Assembly: GCA_910575405.1 (NCBI GenBank)
Contig: CAJTER010000004.1
Coordinates: forward strand, 1-64,000
Source: Clostridia bacterium
GTDB lineage: Bacteria > Bacillota > Clostridia > Peptostreptococcales > Anaerovoracaceae
Direction: 5' to 3'
Length of the DNA: 64,000 nt
Position numbers and translations under genes: made by a program. Under the pieces are notes generated by a model. The model ran no database searches. It worked only from the letters and a program-made list of their open reading frames with translations, and was not told the DNA's origin. Positions 17,175-26,950 of this stretch are shown here, piece after piece (position 1 is the first letter of the stretch; every line of letters begins with the position of its first letter).

Positions 17175-18509
17175 ATGAACGAAACAAAAAAGATGCGCTC
17201 CATTTCCAGAAATATCAACCGCAGCTGGGTAGCCGGGCTGCTGGCTTTTTTTCTGATGTTCGATATTCTCATCACCGGAATGGCGCTGGCAGGATGGTGC
17301 TATTTTCAGGAAACCGCTAAAGGGCAGGAATTTCATATGGATACGCCTCGGGGGCTAAAGCTCCTGGAGGAAGACCAGATCCCATCTTACATGGATAATA
17401 CCCTGACTGAGGATGCCGGATGGCGGAAGCTGCCTCTGAGGGACGTTTTGAGCAGGATTCAGTATGTCCATGAAGCGGACCCGGGGAAAACAACGCCCGT
17501 CTATATGGGAAAATATCTGCTGTTTGTCTGGCGCTGCCTGTCCATCATCGTGCTGCTCCAGTGCCTGATCCTGCTCTTTGAGATTTTAACTGGCTCCAGA
17601 AAGGCCAGAAAGCAGCTGGCCCCTCTCAACGAGATTACCCAGATGGCAAAGAGCCTTACGGACGCCGCCTCTTTTGATGAGGATCGGTTCCAGCAGCTGG
17701 AGGATGCCCTCAGCCGGATCAGCCCAACAGGGCCCGATGCTGCGCTTCACACCGGGGATGCGGAGCTTGAGGGCCTGGAGGCTGCAGTAAACAATCTTCT
17801 GGAACGGATGCGGCAGTCATACCAGCAGCAGGCCCGCTTTGTGTCGGACGCTTCCCACGAGCTGCGAACACCGATTGCCGTCATCCAGGGATACGCCAAC
17901 ATGCTGGATCGTTGGGGAAAGGAAGACGAACAGATTTTGACAGAATCCATCAGCGCTATAAAAAGCGAGTCGGATAATATGAAAAAACTGGTGGAGCAGC
18001 TGCTGTTTCTGGCAAGGGGGGACAGCGGAAGAACCCGCCTGACCATGGAAGAGCTTTCCTTGGGCGATATCATGAAGGAAGTCTTTGATGAGTCGGTTAT
18101 GATCGACCCGGCCCACCATTATCACTTAAAAAGCGGGGAAGATGTACGGATTACCGGCGACAGTGCCATGATTAAGCAGGCTGCCCGTATTCTGACGGAT
18201 AATGCAGCCAAATACACGCCAGAGGACGCGGATATTGTCCTCAAGGTACAAAAGAATGAACAGGGCTGCGGCTGCTTTATTGTGCAGGATGAAGGCATCG
18301 GCATTGCGGGGGAGGATATTCCCCATATGTTTGAACGCTTTTTCCGTTCCGATCCTGCCCGCAGCAGGGAAAATGGCGGTACTGGCCTGGGTCTTTCCAT
18401 CGCGAAATGGATCGTAGATCGCCACGGCGGCTATTTTCAGGTTCTCAGCAGAGAGGAAATCGGCACCCGCATTACGGTCTGCTTTCCTCCGCAGGTGCGA
18501 GAGCTATAG
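17175..18509 (+). CDS. Two-component sensor histidine kinase
   Basis: 444 residues. Two membrane segments (about 18-42 and 118-138) flank an extracytoplasmic region of about 75 residues. Next come a linker, a HisKA dimerisation domain with SDASHELRTPIAVIQGY (His228), and an HATPase domain with DNAAKYTPED, DEGIGI and GGTGLGLSIAKWIVDRHGG. It is the partner of the OmpR-type regulator upstream. The signal is unknown; the small outside loop and the DUF4342 neighbour suggest membrane or envelope stress (inference). It ends 16 bases from the convergent methyltransferase gene. Confidence 0.95.
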   Translation: MNETKKMRSISRNINRSWVAGLLAFFLMFDILITGMALAGWCYFQETAKGQEFHMDTPRGLKLLEEDQIPSYMDNTLTEDAGWRKLPLRDVLSRIQYVHEADPGKTTPVYMGKYLLFVWRCLSIIVLLQCLILLFEILTGSRKARKQLAPLNEITQMAKSLTDAASFDEDRFQQLEDALSRISPTGPDAALHTGDAELEGLEAAVNNLLERMRQSYQQQARFVSDASHELRTPIAVIQGYANMLDRWGKEDEQILTESISAIKSESDNMKKLVEQLLFLARGDSGRTRLTMEELSLGDIMKEVFDESVMIDPAHHYHLKSGEDVRITGDSAMIKQAARILTDNAAKYTPEDADIVLKVQKNEQGCGCFIVQDEGIGIAGEDIPHMFERFFRSDPARSRENGGTGLGLSIAKWIVDRHGGYFQVLSREEIGTRITVCFPPQVREL

Positions 18510-18525
18510 CAGTAGTATTCTGCCC

Positions 18526-19911
18526 CTAGCAATCAGAGGCCATACCGGGTTGATCTAGCTCCAGAACCTTCAACATGCTGTTTCCGAACACATCCACTGC
18601 CCGGATACTGATGCGGCTGATGCTCTGGCCAATCTGGCTGCAGGTCTTTTCAATCGAGTCCTTTTCCTTTGGAAAGGAAAACTCAGGGCTATGCATGTTT
18701 CCGTCATAATGAAAATCAACGCTCCAATATTCCAAAAGCTGGAGGGAATCGGCTCTGCAGAAGGCCTTGATGACTTCCCGCTCCTCCCCTTTTACGGGGA
18801 TGCTCTTTTCATCCGGTTCATACCCTTGGAGGGTCACGGTTACCAGCTTTTTGGCCGTAAATTCGATGGGCTCTACTTCTACGTCCAGCAGCAGTGCCTC
18901 ACCCTCCCGGTCGAACCGGTCTCCCATGAGGGTAAAGCTGCTTTTTTTCACGGACATCCGCTTGAGACAGCTGGCAGTGGCCAGATCCCCGATATCGCAT
19001 GAAATCCAGCGCCGTCCCAGCTGTTCAGCCGCTGCCGCAAGGGTTCCCGATCCTCCGAAAAAGTCGGCGCACAGCTCTCCCTTCCTGCTGCAGCTTTCGA
19101 TAATGCGGCTGAGAAGCTGTTCTGGTTTTTGTGTGGCATAGCCGGTGCGTTCAGATGAGGTTCTTCCTACCATATCGATCTGCCATACATCCTTCATATT
19201 GACCATGGTATACCAGCCCATCTCATCCTTATATTCATTTACCCCCTTAAACCGGTAGGGTTTATAGCCTCTGTTATAGGATTTTTCCTTCAGGGGCTGG
19301 AAATAGTAGTTTTTTGTCTTGCTGTAAAACAGCAGTGTATCGTGTTTTCTGGAGAAATTCCGTTTTCCCGTTCCGCCGGATTTGTAGTTCCAGACTACTT
19401 CATTGATGAAGTTCTTTTCCCCGAAAATTTCATCCAGCAGAATTTTTACATAATGCACCACATGCCAGTCCAGATGCACCCAAAAGCAGCCTTCCTCTGA
19501 CAGAAGATCCTTGACGAGAAAAAAGCGGACGCAGAGCATACGGAGGTAATCCTCAATTCCCGTTTTCCAGACATCCTCGTATGCCGCAGGCTTAATGGCA
19601 GGCGCCTGTGGAACGAGTGGAGATTTCAGCTTGATAACCGCATCATAGCTGGCCTTAGAGTAAAAGGGCGGATCCATATAAATAAGCTGGATCCTTCCTT
19701 CTATATCTTTTTCCCGCATCAGGTACTGAATGAATTCCAGGTTATCCCCCTTTGCCAGAATACTTTCCGCAGCTGCGCCATGCTCTGGCTCATTATGACA
19801 GAGCTGCTCTACCGGATAAAAGTCTTTGCCCTGTTCTTCATTTTCTTTTATTTTTTTATATTCCCTTCTGCTTTCCTCTAAAATAGCTGGAAGTGAAAAA
19901 ATCAAACTCAT
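18526..19911 (-). CDS. Site-specific DNA methyltransferase (N6-adenine/N4-cytosine, beta type)
   Basis: 461 residues. The catalytic motif IV is DPPF (Asp80, in LIYMDPPFYSKASYD) and the AdoMet-binding motif I is FFGGSGT, far downstream (about 290). This motif IV-before-I order defines the beta class of N6A/N4C methyltransferases (D12/N6_N4_Mtase). After motif I lies a C-terminal extension of about 150 residues with no recognised domain. No restriction endonuclease is adjacent, so it acts as an orphan methylase or in a system elsewhere. The start ATGA overlaps the ygiQ stop, so the two are translationally coupled. Confidence 0.85.
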   Translation of the reverse strand: MSLIFSLPAILEESRREYKKIKENEEQGKDFYPVEQLCHNEPEHGAAAESILAKGDNLEFIQYLMREKDIEGRIQLIYMDPPFYSKASYDAVIKLKSPLVPQAPAIKPAAYEDVWKTGIEDYLRMLCVRFFLVKDLLSEEGCFWVHLDWHVVHYVKILLDEIFGEKNFINEVVWNYKSGGTGKRNFSRKHDTLLFYSKTKNYYFQPLKEKSYNRGYKPYRFKGVNEYKDEMGWYTMVNMKDVWQIDMVGRTSSERTGYATQKPEQLLSRIIESCSRKGELCADFFGGSGTLAAAAEQLGRRWISCDIGDLATASCLKRMSVKKSSFTLMGDRFDREGEALLLDVEVEPIEFTAKKLVTVTLQGYEPDEKSIPVKGEEREVIKAFCRADSLQLLEYWSVDFHYDGNMHSPEFSFPKEKDSIEKTCSQIGQSISRISIRAVDVFGNSMLKVLELDQPGMASDC

Positions 19912-21704
19912 TTTTTTCTGCCTTTCCTTTTTTTCTGTCTCAGCAGAACCGGCGCTAAATCTATTCTTCCCACCTTCTTCAGAGCTTCCTTTACAAGCTC
20001 CCTGTTTTCCGGCTTGTGAAAATGAATCAACGCCCGCTGCAGCCGTTTTTCTTCCATGGTCTTTGCTGTGTAAACCGGTTCCTTTGTAAAGGGATCCCGA
20101 CCTGTATAATAGATGCAGGTAGACAGGGTTCCCGGTGTGGGATAAAAGTCCTGCACCTGATCCGGTATAAAGCCCTGTTCCTTTAAAAATACTGCCAGCT
20201 CCACCGCATCCTCCAGCCTGCTCCCCGGGTGGGAGGATATGAGATAGGGAATCAGATACTGCTTCATGCCCAGCTTTTCGTTTGTCCTTTTATAGGCTCT
20301 GCAAAACGCCTCAAACACGGCTTTCTCCGGCTTTCGCATCTGCGCTAAGACTTCCTCTGAAATGTGCTCCGGAGCTACCTTCAGGGTTCCGCTGATATGA
20401 TATTTGCAAAGCTCCCGAAGAAACGTCCTGTCTCTGTCTGCCATAACATAATCGTACCGTATCCCTGAACGGATGAACACCTTTTTTATTCCCGGAAGCT
20501 CTCTCAGCTGTCTCAGGAGGCTGAGGTATTCACTATGATCCACTTCCATCTGTCCGCAGGGCCCCGGATAGAGGCAGTCCTTATTTTTGCATACGCCGGC
20601 TCTCAGCTGTTTTTGGCAGGCCGGTTTTCGGAAATTGGCAGTAGGCCCGCCAACGTCGTGGATATAGCCTTTAAAGTCCTTTTTGCAGGAGAGCTTCTTT
20701 GCCTCTTCCACAATCGATTCGATGCTCCGGCTGCGAAGCTCCCTTCCCTGGTGAAAGGTCAGTGCACAAAAGCTGCAGCCGCCAAAGCATCCCCTGCTGC
20801 TCACCAGGCTGAACTTGACTTCCCTGAGAGCCGGGACGCCCCCCTCCTTTTCGTAAACAGGGTGGTATTCGCCCTCGTAGGACAGCTCATAGACCTGATC
20901 CAGCTCTTCCCGTTCCAAAGGCGGCTGAGGAGGATTTTGTATAATGCAGCGCTGTCCATCATATGGCTCCATCAGCCGTTTGCCGCTAATAGCATCATTG
21001 TTCCGGTACTGCATGGCAAAGCTGTCGCCGTAACGCTCCTTGTCCTTTTGTATTTCGGAAAAGGAAGGCAGAATCACCGTTTCCTCATCTGCCGCAGAAA
21101 GGCTTCCCTGCACGCAGGTGCCCCGGATCCAGCCGATATCTCTGGCTTCGATGCCGCTTTCCAGGGCCTGTGCGATTTCAACGACTGCCCGCTCCCCCAT
21201 GCCATATATGAGGATATCCGCCTTTGCGTCCAAAAGTATGGATCTGCGGATCTTGTCTTCCCAGTAATCGTAATGTCCAAGTCTCCTTAGACTGGCTTCC
21301 AGACCTCCGATTATAATCGGCACATCCCTGTAAGCCTGCCTGGCCCTGTTGCTGTAGACGATGACCGCCCGATCCGGCCGTTTCCCAGCCTCTCCGCCTG
21401 GTGAATAATCGTCTCTTTTTCTCCTGTGCTTAAAGACGGAAAAATGATTCACCATGGAGTCTACATTTCCGCTGTTAATTAAAAACCCCAGCCGCGGCCT
21501 CCCAAACCTCTTGAAATCCTCTGCGCTTTTCCAGTCCGGCTGAGCCAAAATCGCCACTTTATATCCGAATTGCTCCAGTACCCTGCTGATAATCGCAGTT
21601 CCAAAAGAAGGGTGATCCACATAAGCATCTCCTGTCACCAGGACGAAGTCTACCTGCTGCCATCCTCTCTGTTTCATATCCTTTTTTGATATTGGCAAAA
21701 ACAT
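19908..21704 (-). CDS. ygiQ: YgiQ-family radical SAM protein
   Basis: 598 residues from ATG 21704, chosen because GGGGGA precedes it and the family begins with a sequence like MFLPIS-KDM--RGW; the frame stays open upstream to 21764. The N-terminal domain (DFVLVTGDAYVDHPSFG) is followed by the radical SAM cluster motif C-x3-C-x2-C in SRGCFGGCSFCALTFHQGR, and the C-terminal region carries YLIPYLISSHPGS and DFYPTPGT. A second group of cysteines (ACQKQLRAGVCKNKDC-YPGPC) is typical of the family. Function of YgiQ is unknown. It is coupled to the methyltransferase gene. Confidence 0.93.
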   Translation of the reverse strand: MFLPISKKDMKQRGWQQVDFVLVTGDAYVDHPSFGTAIISRVLEQFGYKVAILAQPDWKSAEDFKRFGRPRLGFLINSGNVDSMVNHFSVFKHRRKRDDYSPGGEAGKRPDRAVIVYSNRARQAYRDVPIIIGGLEASLRRLGHYDYWEDKIRRSILLDAKADILIYGMGERAVVEIAQALESGIEARDIGWIRGTCVQGSLSAADEETVILPSFSEIQKDKERYGDSFAMQYRNNDAISGKRLMEPYDGQRCIIQNPPQPPLEREELDQVYELSYEGEYHPVYEKEGGVPALREVKFSLVSSRGCFGGCSFCALTFHQGRELRSRSIESIVEEAKKLSCKKDFKGYIHDVGGPTANFRKPACQKQLRAGVCKNKDCLYPGPCGQMEVDHSEYLSLLRQLRELPGIKKVFIRSGIRYDYVMADRDRTFLRELCKYHISGTLKVAPEHISEEVLAQMRKPEKAVFEAFCRAYKRTNEKLGMKQYLIPYLISSHPGSRLEDAVELAVFLKEQGFIPDQVQDFYPTPGTLSTCIYYTGRDPFTKEPVYTAKTMEEKRLQRALIHFHKPENRELVKEALKKVGRIDLAPVLLRQKKRKGRKK

Positions 21705-21736
21705 CGCTGTTCCCCCTATGCACATTGCAACGGTAA

Positions 21737-21773
21737 AATTCCCTATTGGAACTATGCCCTCCAATAGGGAATT
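21737..21773 (-). terminator. Terminator of the CHAP/SH3b gene
   Basis: Perfect 14-base arms AATTCCCTATTGGA (21737-21750) and TCCAATAGGGAATT (21760-21773), starting 7 bases after the stop codon of the minus-strand gene and followed by TTTTA. It also sits 33 bases upstream of the ygiQ start codon, so ygiQ must have a promoter in or after this hairpin, or rely on readthrough. Confidence 0.8.
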
Positions 21774-21779
21774 TCTCTT

Positions 21780-23447
21780 TTACTTCACTTTTGTCGTATA
21801 GGATAGCTTAATCCAGTAACCGTTCTTTTTCAGCTTGCCCCAGCCATTTTTGGTCTTGCTGATGACATACGTTCCTTTTTTGATTTTGCCCTTTGTCTTA
21901 TATTTTGTTCCCGGACCGCTCCTCATTTGCAGATCAGAAACTTTGACTTTTACCTTATATTCCTTTGCCGCAGTCGATTTGGCCGCCACTTTTGTCGTAT
22001 AAGACAGCTTGATCCAGTAGCCGTTCTTTTTTAGCTTGCCCCAGCCATTTTTGGTCTGAGCAATCACATAGGTTCCCTTTTTCAGCTTACCCTTGCTTTT
22101 ATAATTGCTCCCCGGGCCGGTTCGCATGTTGAGACTGTCTACATTTACCTTTACCTTGTATTCCGTCTGGGCAGGCTCTGAGCTGGAGGTGTTCACCGCT
22201 TTGGCGTATTGCATGCTGATCCAGTAGCCGTTGGTTTTCAGCTTGCCCCAGCCGTTCTGGGTCTGAACAATGGCGTAAATTCCCTTTTTCAGCTTGCCCC
22301 TACTCTCATAGCCGGTTCCCGGACCGGTTCGCATATTCAGCTCGGTTACCGAAACCTGAACCCTGGATTCCTTTGCTCTGGTAATTTTCAGAGTGTATTT
22401 CTTTACAGCCCCATTTTCCGCCTTAACGCTTATGGTCTTTGTATTGACCCCTGTAACAAGGCTCGTCTTTCCTTTGCCGGAAATGGTTGCTTTTTTATGG
22501 CCGCTCGCATTTATGACAACAGAAGAAACGTTGCTGGGAACGGTCAAAGTATAGGAAGTCGTAGCGGATTTAAAAGCTGGTGAAATCGAATATCCGCTTA
22601 CACTGAGGGATTTCAGATTATTATTATCGCTCTTAGGGATGACTTTTGTCGCATAGCTCATACTGATCCAGTAGCCGTTTTCTGCAAGCTGCCCCCAGTT
22701 TCCATCGCTTGTTATGGCTTTCAGCTTATGTGTGCCTTTCTTAATATAGCCCCTGCTTTCATAACCGGTTCCCGGACCGCTTCTCATATGAAGCTCTGTT
22801 ACGGAAATCTTGACGCTGTAGCTGACCTTTTTCGTGGTAATATTCGTCGGTACTTTATCCGTTACGTAAATATAGCCCTGAGGCGTTCCGTTGCTGCTCC
22901 AGGGAATTCCGTAGTGAAAGAAAAAATCATCCGTAGAGCTGGGACCGTAAGTTCTGGTCTGCCATCCGGACTCGGAAACATAAATCTGTCCGTTTACGAT
23001 CTTTTCTACAAATGCTACATGTGTTCTGTAAACTACGATAGATCCTGCCTTTGGGATGGAGCCGTATGGATAATAATTCCCCCTTTTGTTGCAGGACCAC
23101 CATTCCCCGGCATTGCCCCTGAGATTGGGATTGAGAGGCTCTCCAAGAACCTCGCTGGCTCTGCTGTAGGCCCACCAAGTACAGTTTCCCCACACGTATC
23201 CTCCGGTTTTTCCGTCATCCATGATCCCTGCGTAATATTTAAAGTCCGGTGCAAGTCGTCCCGCTTTCCAGAACCGATTCAGATCGGAATAGTAAAATTT
23301 CGCATTTTTATCATTAAGCTTTGGCATGCTTGTACGGATTGTAAAGGAACTTGCCGCCGATACCTCCTGCGGCCTCATGCCTGCCTGCATCAGCAGCGCA
23401 CATATTAAGCATACGATGAGCAGAGCAGATATTCCTCTCCGTTTCAT
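21780..23447 (-). CDS. Secreted CHAP-domain protein with four SH3b repeats
   Basis: 555 residues from ATG 23447 (AAGGAG 9 bases upstream). A signal peptide (1-31) leads into a CHAP amidase/peptidase domain (about 70-190) with catalytic Cys in GNCTWWAYSRA and His in YRTHVAFVE. Then come an SH3b repeat, a cadherin-like beta-sandwich (LKSLSVSGYSISPAF... TYTLTV), and three more SH3b repeats sharing MR-GPG--Y-S-G-LKKG and GWGKLK-NGYWI. SH3b domains bind cell wall; the CHAP domain would cut peptidoglycan, so a wall hydrolase is the likely role. Monocistronic with its own terminator. Confidence 0.9.
   Translation of the reverse strand: MKRRGISALLIVCLICALLMQAGMRPQEVSAASSFTIRTSMPKLNDKNAKFYYSDLNRFWKAGRLAPDFKYYAGIMDDGKTGGYVWGNCTWWAYSRASEVLGEPLNPNLRGNAGEWWSCNKRGNYYPYGSIPKAGSIVVYRTHVAFVEKIVNGQIYVSESGWQTRTYGPSSTDDFFFHYGIPWSSNGTPQGYIYVTDKVPTNITTKKVSYSVKISVTELHMRSGPGTGYESRGYIKKGTHKLKAITSDGNWGQLAENGYWISMSYATKVIPKSDNNNLKSLSVSGYSISPAFKSATTSYTLTVPSNVSSVVINASGHKKATISGKGKTSLVTGVNTKTISVKAENGAVKKYTLKITRAKESRVQVSVTELNMRTGPGTGYESRGKLKKGIYAIVQTQNGWGKLKTNGYWISMQYAKAVNTSSSEPAQTEYKVKVNVDSLNMRTGPGSNYKSKGKLKKGTYVIAQTKNGWGKLKKNGYWIKLSYTTKVAAKSTAAKEYKVKVKVSDLQMRSGPGTKYKTKGKIKKGTYVISKTKNGWGKLKKNGYWIKLSYTTKVK
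21783..22370 (-). repeat. Three tandem SH3b-coding repeats
   Basis: Three roughly 180-base units encode near-identical SH3b domains; the two distal units share the nucleotide stretch for GWGKLKKNGYWIKLSYTTKV almost without change. A fourth, more divergent unit lies at about 22640-22830 behind the cadherin-like domain. Recent internal duplication is likely; slippage or recombination here could vary the repeat number. Confidence 0.8.
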
Positions 23448-23802
23448 AAATTGTTTCTCCTTTTTCGCAAATAATTCGCTATAATTATATCTATTTTTCA
23501 AAAAAACAACAATGTTTTTGCTGCGATTTTTTGTGTCGAAAAACTGAAAATTCTCGGGATCTGGTATATCTTGCAGCTGTTCCCACAGCAGACAACAATA
23601 TATGGTATGCTACAAAAGCGTCGGGCACAAGGCTTTCATATATCCGGCCTGCCCGTTCCTGTCTACTCTTTTCCCTTACTGCAGGCAAATTTGCGCCAAG
23701 AAAAAACGCCCCGTAGCAAGGCTGATGCCCATACTCCGAGGCTCTTTCTTTCAGAATCTGTGAATTTCCGCTGCCAATGCTATCCTGGCCAGTTCTGTCA
23801 GG
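23448..23802. other. Intergenic region between pnp and the CHAP gene
   Basis: About 350 bases. It holds the pnp terminator (23701-23742) and presumably the promoter of the CHAP gene (AT-rich stretch around 23470-23520). No gene was recognised. Confidence 0.5.
23701..23742 (-). terminator. Terminator of the pnp transcript
   Basis: On the minus strand GCCTCG (23742-23737) pairs with CGGGGC (23713-23708) around a loop that itself can fold, followed by six T residues (23706-23701). It lies about 60 bases beyond the pnp stop codon. Confidence 0.65.
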
Positions 23803-25902
23803 CTACAGCAGCTCTTTTCTAGAAAGGTTAATGCGGTTCTGGCTGTCGATTTCCGTAACCTTAACCTTCACTTTATCGCCTACCGTCATTTCGTCTTCCA
23901 CCTTTTCCACTCTGTGCTTTGCCATCTTGGAAATGTGCAGAAGGCCCTCCTTGCCCGGAAGGATTTCAATGAAGGCGCCGAAATTCATCAGTCTTGTTAC
24001 AGTACCTTCGTAAATCTCGCCCACCTCTACATCTTTTGTCAGAAGCTCGATCTCGTGGACTCCCGCATGGGCGCTTTCCATATCAGGAGCTGCGATATAA
24101 ACGAGTCCTGTGTCGTCGATATCGATCTTCACGCCGGTATCTGCGATGATCTTGTTGATGGTCTTTCCTCCCGGCCCGATGACTGTGCGGATTTTGTCCG
24201 GATCAATCTGCATGGAAATGATCCTCGGCGCATATGGTGAAAGCTCTTTTCTTGGCTCAGGAAGTTCATCCAGCATTTCCTTCATAATGTGCATTCTGCC
24301 TTCATAGGCCTGTGCCAGGGCGTCCTGCAGTACTTTTTTTGACAAGCCGTGGACTTTAATATCCATCTGAATAGCGGTAACGCCCTTCTCGGTTCCTGCA
24401 ACCTTAAAGTCCATGTCGCCCAGGAAATCTTCCATTCCCTGGATATCCGACAGAATGGCCATTTTGCTGGTTCCGTCTTCTTCAACCCGCTCAATGAGTC
24501 CCATGGCAATTCCGGCTACCGGAGCTTTGATAGGAACGCCGGCATCCATTAATGCCAGACAGCTTCCGCATACAGAGGCCTGCGATGTGGAACCATTAGA
24601 GGACAGTACCTCGGATACGACACGGATGGCATATGGGAAATCTTCAACGCTTGGCAGCACCGGGATCAGGGCTCTCTCTGCCAGAGCGCCGTGTCCGATT
24701 TCTCTTCTTCCTGGGCTTCTCATCGGTCTTGCTTCTCCTACGGAATATGGCGGGAAGTTGTAGTGGTGCATATAGCGCTTTTCCGTCTGTTCGGTAATTC
24801 CGTCAATGGTCTGAGCTTCGCCCATAGCTCCTAAAGTAGCGATGGACATTACCTGAGTCTGGCCTCTCTTAAACAGGCCGGATCCGTGGGTTCTCGGAAG
24901 AACGCTGGTGTCCACCCAGATGGGACGGATTTCATCCAGTTTCCGGTTGTCCGGGCGTATCTCATCGTCCAGAATCAGGCTTCTTACCTGCTCCTTTGTG
25001 ATGGCATAAAGAACATTATCCACATCTTTTCCGTTTTCCGGATATATCTCTTCAAAATGCTCTTTTGTTTCTGCCTCTACTGCATCCATATTATCCAGCC
25101 GTTCCATTTTATCATACGTCTGGATGGCTTCTCTCATTTTGCCTTCCGCATAAGCTCTTACTGCTGTATCAATTTCTTCCGGTACAACATAAAGCTCCAA
25201 CTCTTTTTTCGGCTTGCCAATTTCAGCCACGATTTCTTCGATAAAGATAACGATCTTTTTAATTTCCTCGTGAGCGAACATGATGGCGTCCAGAATATCT
25301 TCTTCTGGAACCTCATTTGCTCCAGCTTCTACCATCATGATGGCTTCCTTTGTACCGGAAACAACCAGGTGCATATCGCTCTGCTCTCTCTGCTCTAAGC
25401 TCGGGTTTACCACAAACTGGCCGTCTACTCTTCCGATGAGAACGGAGCCTGTAGGGCCGTCCCACGGTATATCGGAAATGGAAAGGGCCACGGATGAACC
25501 GATCATTGCCGCGATTTCAGACGGCGCATCGTTATCCATGCACATTACGGTAGCAACTACCTGTACGTCGTTAAAAAATCCTTTTGGAAACAGCGGTCTT
25601 AAAGGCCTGTCCATTAATCTGGAATTGAGGATCGCCTTTTCGCTGGGTCTTCCCTCTCTTTTGATAAATCCCCCCGGAATTTTTCCTGCCGCATACATTT
25701 TTTCTTCATAATCGCAGCTAAGCGGGAAAAAATCAATGTCCGGTCTTGGTTCTTTGGACATAACGGCTGTCACATTTACGACCGTATCTCCGTATTTCAC
25801 CATAACCTGACCGTTTGCCATCTCGCAGACTTTGCCGATTTCCAGCTCTAAAAGCTTTCCGCCGATGGCTGTCTTAAATGTTCTGTAATCTGTAAATTTC
25901 AT
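23803..25902 (-). CDS. pnp: Polyribonucleotide nucleotidyltransferase (PNPase)
   Basis: 699 residues from ATG 25902 (AGGAGG 9 bases upstream; an in-frame TTG two codons earlier is less likely). Two RNase PH-like domains (about 10-230 and 310-545, with [16 protein letters not shown] and [11 protein letters not shown]), a linking helical domain, then KH ([15 protein letters not shown]) and S1 ([20 protein letters not shown]) RNA-binding domains. The enzyme phosphorolyses RNA from the 3' end and is part of RNA turnover. It follows rpsO, the classical order, with the rpsO terminator between them. Confidence 0.98.
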   Translation of the reverse strand: MKFTDYRTFKTAIGGKLLELEIGKVCEMANGQVMVKYGDTVVNVTAVMSKEPRPDIDFFPLSCDYEEKMYAAGKIPGGFIKREGRPSEKAILNSRLMDRPLRPLFPKGFFNDVQVVATVMCMDNDAPSEIAAMIGSSVALSISDIPWDGPTGSVLIGRVDGQFVVNPSLEQREQSDMHLVVSGTKEAIMMVEAGANEVPEEDILDAIMFAHEEIKKIVIFIEEIVAEIGKPKKELELYVVPEEIDTAVRAYAEGKMREAIQTYDKMERLDNMDAVEAETKEHFEEIYPENGKDVDNVLYAITKEQVRSLILDDEIRPDNRKLDEIRPIWVDTSVLPRTHGSGLFKRGQTQVMSIATLGAMGEAQTIDGITEQTEKRYMHHYNFPPYSVGEARPMRSPGRREIGHGALAERALIPVLPSVEDFPYAIRVVSEVLSSNGSTSQASVCGSCLALMDAGVPIKAPVAGIAMGLIERVEEDGTSKMAILSDIQGMEDFLGDMDFKVAGTEKGVTAIQMDIKVHGLSKKVLQDALAQAYEGRMHIMKEMLDELPEPRKELSPYAPRIISMQIDPDKIRTVIGPGGKTINKIIADTGVKIDIDDTGLVYIAAPDMESAHAGVHEIELLTKDVEVGEIYEGTVTRLMNFGAFIEILPGKEGLLHISKMAKHRVEKVEDEMTVGDKVKVKVTEIDSQNRINLSRKELL

Positions 25903-26007
25903 TAACAACTACCTCCTGTTAATATCTTCTCTCTGAAGTTACTGCTCTGCTCCAATACCGCACTTTCGGCATATTTCCTGCATTTTCTACAGCATACCAT
26001 AAAAAAT

Positions 26008-26033
26008 CAAGCGGGAGCAGATTCTCCCGCTTG
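26008..26033 (-). terminator. Terminator between rpsO and pnp
   Basis: CAAGCGGGAG/CTCCCGCTTG perfect 10-base arms with a 6-base loop, followed on the minus strand by ATTTTTTATGG. It should end most rpsO transcripts, with pnp expressed by readthrough or from a promoter at about 25920-26000. Confidence 0.85.
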
Positions 26034-26048
26034 TATCTTGTTTCGTGG

Positions 26049-26315
26049 TTACTTTCTTAATCCTAAACGTGAAATCAGGCTTCTGTATCTTTCCAGATCC
26101 TTTTCCTTCAGGTAATTAAGAAGATTTCTTCTCTGACCTACCATTTTCAGAAGTCCCCTTCTGGAGTGGTGGTCTTTTTTGTGTACTTTCAAATGTTCAT
26201 TCAGATCGTTGATTCTGTAAGTCAGAATTGCAACCTGTACTTCCGGGGAACCGGTATCCCCTTCCTTTAACTGATACTCTTTGATAATTTCTGCTTTTTT
26301 TGCCTGATCAATCAT
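26049..26315 (-). CDS. rpsO: Ribosomal protein S15
   Basis: 88 residues, the normal size. Typical start ([26 protein letters not shown]), the 16S-binding [19 protein letters not shown] helix and the C-terminal [21 protein letters not shown]. It binds 16S rRNA in the small subunit and in other bacteria controls its own translation. AAAAGGAG precedes the ATG. Confidence 0.99.
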   Translation of the reverse strand: MIDQAKKAEIIKEYQLKEGDTGSPEVQVAILTYRINDLNEHLKVHKKDHHSRRGLLKMVGQRRNLLNYLKEKDLERYRSLISRLGLRK

Positions 26316-26461
26316 GTTTCTTTTTTCTCCTTTTCTTTATCCACCTTCAGCCGAGCCTCCGCCGGAGCGTCGTAAAACACAGCAAAAGGTAATTTGACTA
26401 ACGAAATTATATTACCATAGACAGGCGGCTTTGCGCAAGTATTTTTAAGCTTTCCGGCAAT

Positions 26462-26950
26462 TTATTTTTTATTTTGCCGTTTTTGCTGCGGCATACGGTA
26501 AAAGTGAATGTTCAGATACTCATGCTGCATGTAAACCTGCTGCACCATTTGTTCATCTGTCTCCATAATGTTCATTCCCACTTTTACGATACTGCTTTGG
26601 CCTTCTGCGATACCCTTTTTGTAGGTCTTCTCCGTATGGGCGTTTGCCAGCCATATGTGCCAGAATTCATATTTCCTGTTGGGCTTCATATGCTCCCGTA
26701 AATGATGCAGGAGCTGCCTGCACCGCTCAGGCGAAAACTGCCAGTCCACTTCCAGAATATAAGGAAGGCTTGTATAATAAGGGATATCCCCATAGGTTTC
26801 CTCTCTGGGCACGGATATCAGCTCCAGCTCCTTTAAGTCTTCCTCCGAGTCAAAGCGGAAGATGGGCTTTCCCTTGGGATCATGCTTTTTGGGGCTGTAA
26901 AGCTGCGGGAAGTCCCTGTCATCGGTTGCCAGAAAGTCAAAAACGCTCAT
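26462..26950 (-). CDS. Conserved-looking cytoplasmic protein of unknown function
   Basis: 162 residues, no signal peptide or membrane segment. It begins MSVFDFLATDDRDFPQLYSP, contains a Trp/Arg-rich middle (ILEVDWQFSPERCRQLLHHLRE, KYEFWHIWLANAH) and ends in a basic tail (QQKRQNKK). I do not recognise the family. Its ATGA start overlaps the stop of the class II aldolase gene, with GGGAG upstream, so the two are translationally coupled and probably work together or at least are co-regulated. Confidence 0.75.
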   Translation of the reverse strand: MSVFDFLATDDRDFPQLYSPKKHDPKGKPIFRFDSEEDLKELELISVPREETYGDIPYYTSLPYILEVDWQFSPERCRQLLHHLREHMKPNRKYEFWHIWLANAHTEKTYKKGIAEGQSSIVKVGMNIMETDEQMVQQVYMQHEYLNIHFYRMPQQKRQNKK

